Assembly (NCBI GenBank): GCA_002391235.1
Contig: DGRX01000030.1
Span: 78,999 to 142,998, forward strand
Reading direction: 5' to 3'
Length of the DNA stretch: 64,000 nt
Source of the DNA: Treponema sp. UBA4377
GTDB taxonomy: Bacteria > Spirochaetota > Spirochaetia > Treponematales > Treponemataceae
The notes beneath the pieces were generated by a model. It was given only the letters and a program-made list of their open reading frames with translations, did no database searches and was not told the origin of the DNA. Numbering within the stretch: the first letter of the stretch is position 1; every line of letters starts with the position of its first letter. Both the position numbers and the translations under genes were made by a program. Shown here piece by piece: positions 61,680 through 64,000 of the stretch.

Positions 61680-62719
61680 TAGGCTTTGTCCAAAACCATA
61701 GACTCAATTTCGGCAAGCTGCGAGTTGTACAAACCGTTGATTGTGCTTCCGTAATTGGCGATAAGGCGAATGATGTTGCGGGGGTTCTCTTTCTTGTCGC
61801 AGCCGTTCAAGCGGTCGCCGGCGTCGCCCAAGCCCGGCATGATGTAAGCCTTTTCGTTGAGCGCGGGATCCATCCACAAAGTGTAGCAAACGCAATTTTC
61901 AAGCGCGCGGCTAATTCTAAGAGCGCCTTTGAATGCCGAGATTACATTGAAGAATTTAATCGAGCGCGGCTTTACGCCTTGGCTTTGAAGGTATTTTACG
62001 ACCGTAACAAGCGAGCCGCCGGTCGCGTTCATCGGATCGGCGAAAATCAAGTCCTTTCCGTCCAGCTGCTCAAGGTTAAAGAAGGACTTCTTTAAGTCAA
62101 GAATGTACTGCATATCGTTTTCTTGCTTGGTGTCGTCGCGGTTGATTTTAAAAAGCGCGAACGGCGTGACGTATCCGTTTGATGAATACTCTTCGATTTC
62201 CTTTGACATGATGATGCTAGGAAGCAAGGCGCCGCGCAACATAACGCACATTACTGAATTGGAAATTTCAGAATCAATGTCGGGAATCTTGTGGACAGCG
62301 TAGTTCTGCACAGGATTAGTGACCGGAGTTGGAGTAACGATGTAGTTCTTTTTGTCCGAGTGCGGGCCTGTGTAAGCCAAGCGGAAAAGCATTTCGTAAG
62401 CGCGCTGGGTGTAGTAGACAAACTCGTGGTTTCCTGTCTTGATGTTGCGCAGCTTAGAGATTACGTGGCTTGCCTCGGCGTGGCTTCCCTCCTCCGTCTC
62501 AAAAGAAAAGACTTTGATTGAAGGATGCTTTTTAAGAATGTCCTGCATCACGTGGCCCATCTTGTCAAACTGCTCGATCGTCTTGGCTTGGTCAAGCGGA
62601 ACGAATGACTTCATCGTCTCTTCGTACATGGCGGCCAAGTTTTTAAGGTCGGCCTGGTCCTGCTCCGTAAGATAGCCGTCAAGGTCTTCCGCTTTTAGAA
62701 TTATTTTGTCGTTTGCCAT
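61679..62719 (-). CDS. upp: Uracil phosphoribosyltransferase with long N-terminal extension
   Basis: A 346-residue protein; ordinary UPRTs are about 208. The catalytic half (about residues 130-346) has the PRPP motif FADPMNATGGSLVTVV and the uracil-binding YIMPGLGDAGDRLNG. The first about 130 residues are a charged, mostly helical extension (ILKAEDLDGYLTEQDQADLK) of unknown role. It converts uracil and PRPP to UMP. Confidence 0.88.
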   Translation of the reverse strand: MANDKIILKAEDLDGYLTEQDQADLKNLAAMYEETMKSFVPLDQAKTIEQFDKMGHVMQDILKKHPSIKVFSFETEEGSHAEASHVISKLRNIKTGNHEFVYYTQRAYEMLFRLAYTGPHSDKKNYIVTPTPVTNPVQNYAVHKIPDIDSEISNSVMCVMLRGALLPSIIMSKEIEEYSSNGYVTPFALFKINRDDTKQENDMQYILDLKKSFFNLEQLDGKDLIFADPMNATGGSLVTVVKYLQSQGVKPRSIKFFNVISAFKGALRISRALENCVCYTLWMDPALNEKAYIMPGLGDAGDRLNGCDKKENPRNIIRLIANYGSTINGLYNSQLAEIESMVLDKA

Positions 62720-62742
62720 AATTGTCTCCTATTTATTTGCCG

Positions 62743-63681
62743 CTAGCGTATTCCCAACATGTTCTGCATTTGCGAAAGCGAAACTTGAATGCCGGTCACA
62801 GAAAGGTGATGGTCGTCAACCATCGTCACCTTTGAGTCCGTCATCAAAAGCGCCACCTTTAGGAAGGCGACGGCCTTGGCGATAAGGTTGTCCTTGGAAA
62901 ATTCCATGTTCAAGTCAACCGAATACTTTCCTGAGGCCAGCTTTGTAAACTCGCCTTCGATAAAGTTCAACTGGAAGATTGAAGATGAAAGCGCGGTTCC
63001 CAAAAGGTTTGTGATGAACGAAAGCGGCCTGTTCATGTAAAGGCGGACAGTGTTGGCGCTTGAGTCTCCGACAAACTTGTAGGCTTCGCTGGACTTCCAT
63101 TCAGCCGCGTTGGAGTTGGCTGAGCCGCCGCTTAGAATGTCTGAAAGAATTTGCGAGTTGGCCTCGCTGTCGTATTTTTTTAGCTGCGGCGTGATGTCGC
63201 TTGCGATTAAAATCAAGTCGCTTCCAGGATTGCAAAGCTGCATTCCCGACTGCTTTTCGGTGTAGACTTGATAGATGCCGGCCGCGTTCACGTTTTGGAT
63301 TTTCTTTGTAAAATAATCCGTCGACGAAAGCGCGAGCTTTGAGGCCGTGGACACAGTTCCGTCGCAAGCGATTTGAACGCGGCTTTTGTCGGACGGCGAG
63401 CCCAAGCCGATGTAAACGCGGTCAATGCTGTCGGTGACGTTCTTGATGTATTTTTCAGAAACGTCAGAGCCAATCATCTTTTTTAGAAGGCTGTTGGTCA
63501 ATTCGCTATGAACATGAACGGGAACGCTCATGTAAACCAATGCGTCTGAATCAAGCGTGTCAAAGGCGTTTACCTTTACGCTAGATCCCATGACCGACGC
63601 GCAAGAGCCAAGCGTCGCGGCGCCGAAAACGGCCAAAAAAGCGGCGGCAAGCGCCAAAACAAAACTGTTAGTTCTTTTCAA
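62743..63681 (-). CDS. Predicted lipoprotein, unknown function
   Basis: A 312-residue protein with lipobox TLGSC (Cys27). The mature part is a mixed alpha/beta domain rich in Ser and Asn, with VYMSVPVHVHSELTNSLLKK, IDRVYIGLGSPSDK and a final helix SLSQMQNMLGIR. It starts at TTG 63681 with GGAGAG 6 nt upstream, and overlaps the ileS end by 14 bp. No family recognised. Confidence 0.72.
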   Translation of the reverse strand: MKRTNSFVLALAAAFLAVFGAATLGSCASVMGSSVKVNAFDTLDSDALVYMSVPVHVHSELTNSLLKKMIGSDVSEKYIKNVTDSIDRVYIGLGSPSDKSRVQIACDGTVSTASKLALSSTDYFTKKIQNVNAAGIYQVYTEKQSGMQLCNPGSDLILIASDITPQLKKYDSEANSQILSDILSGGSANSNAAEWKSSEAYKFVGDSSANTVRLYMNRPLSFITNLLGTALSSSIFQLNFIEGEFTKLASGKYSVDLNMEFSKDNLIAKAVAFLKVALLMTDSKVTMVDDHHLSVTGIQVSLSQMQNMLGIR

Positions 63682-64000
63682 TTTTCACTCTCCATTTTTT
63701 ATCGTCGGCTTCAATCACAACGCCGCCGTCAACCGCGGTCCACTCGGCGCTCGCGGCCAAGGTTTCGCCGGCCACAAAGTCCGCGAACATTGTCCACGCG
63801 TCCTTAAGCTCGTCGTCGCCAAAGACCACAAGCTTGATTCGGTCGGTAACGCTAAGGCCAGATTCCTTGCGAAGATTCTGGATTCCGCGAACCAAGTCGC
63901 GCGCCCAGCCTTCCTTCTTAAGCTCGTCGGTGATGTTGGTCTCAAGGCCAACGGTAAGCGTTCCGTCGTTGACAACCTTAAGGCCTTCCTTTTCTATTCG
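63668..64000 (-). CDS. ileS: Isoleucyl-tRNA synthetase, C-terminal end (partial)
   Basis: The frame is open to the right edge (first codon CGA at 64000); 110 residues are visible. It reads LTVGLETNITDELKKEGWARDLVRGIQNLRKESGLSVTDRI, the conserved segment of the C-terminal domain of the eukaryotic-like IleRS clade (DUF5915 region). Catalytic motifs lie outside the window. Confidence 0.85.
   Translation of the reverse strand, partial: RIEKEGLKVVNDGTLTVGLETNITDELKKEGWARDLVRGIQNLRKESGLSVTDRIKLVVFGDDELKDAWTMFADFVAGETLAASAEWTAVDGGVVIEADDKKWRVKIEKN

Overview
The window looks like chromosome from a host-associated spirochaete, most probably a gut or rumen-type Treponema. This rests on gene content, because no 16S rRNA is present. 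Pointers are a BspA-like leucine-rich repeat surface protein, a PUR-domain nucleic-acid-binding protein, a LolCDE system with many predicted lipoproteins and periplasmic TPR proteins, a pair of Maf-type (DUF115) flagellin-modification proteins, a eukaryotic-like IleRS tail, and an oxygen-independent ribonucleotide reductase. Base composition and codon style are uniform. I saw no insertion sequence, prophage, CRISPR array or rRNA. It reads as core chromosome, densely packed in long one-direction clusters with frequent 4-bp ATGA overlaps.

Layout: (1) 1-485, the end of a BspA-like repeat protein. (2) 552-4755, a class III ribonucleotide reductase operon: nrdR, nrdD, a glycyl-radical-domain/glutaredoxin fusion, nrdG. 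(3) 4880-7342, tRNA-Met, leuCD, a cysteine-less HMA protein. (4) 7379-7789, a PUR protein. (5) 24622 down to 7860, a long minus-strand series: prfB (with programmed frameshift), a PEGA-like protein, ftsY, lolC/D/E, mcsA/mcsB/clpC, avtA, a phosphoribosyltransferase, a secreted protein, rnhB. (6) 31690 down to 25596, phoH-pgpH-ybeY-corC-TPR. (7) 31717-34843, glgC, a DUF2225 protein and truA. (8) 45468 down to 34865, a ten-gene minus cluster: lepB, secA, envelope proteins, a Nudix protein, a family-4 uracil-DNA glycosylase, priA. (9) 45444-52912, HPt, tatD, miaA, an RlmI-like methyltransferase, PlsC, GT8, Sua5 and a DivIC-like protein. (10) 52950-61008, an acidic repeat protein, an unknown protein, two Maf proteins and a degenerate GGDEF-like membrane protein. 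(11) 64000 down to 61014, ileS end, two lipoproteins and upp.

The most striking observation is that NrdD ends just after its zinc site and carries no glycyl radical motif. That motif sits at the start of the next gene, which also carries a C-terminal CxxC glutaredoxin domain. Both broken ends carry extra helix-prone segments. This looks like a genuinely split class III reductase in which radical carrier and reductant are fused, not a sequencing frameshift.

Second-tier observations: a McsB that has lost the conserved catalytic NEEDH and GSEA glutamates while keeping operon synteny with McsA/ClpC; several promoters whose -10 box lies 6-9 nt from the start codon with no Shine-Dalgarno, suggesting leaderless mRNAs; fully interlocked divergent promoters between lepB and an HPt gene; and the Maf/acidic-repeat cluster. 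Promoter calls are by eye, on -35/-10 hexamers with 17-bp spacing.
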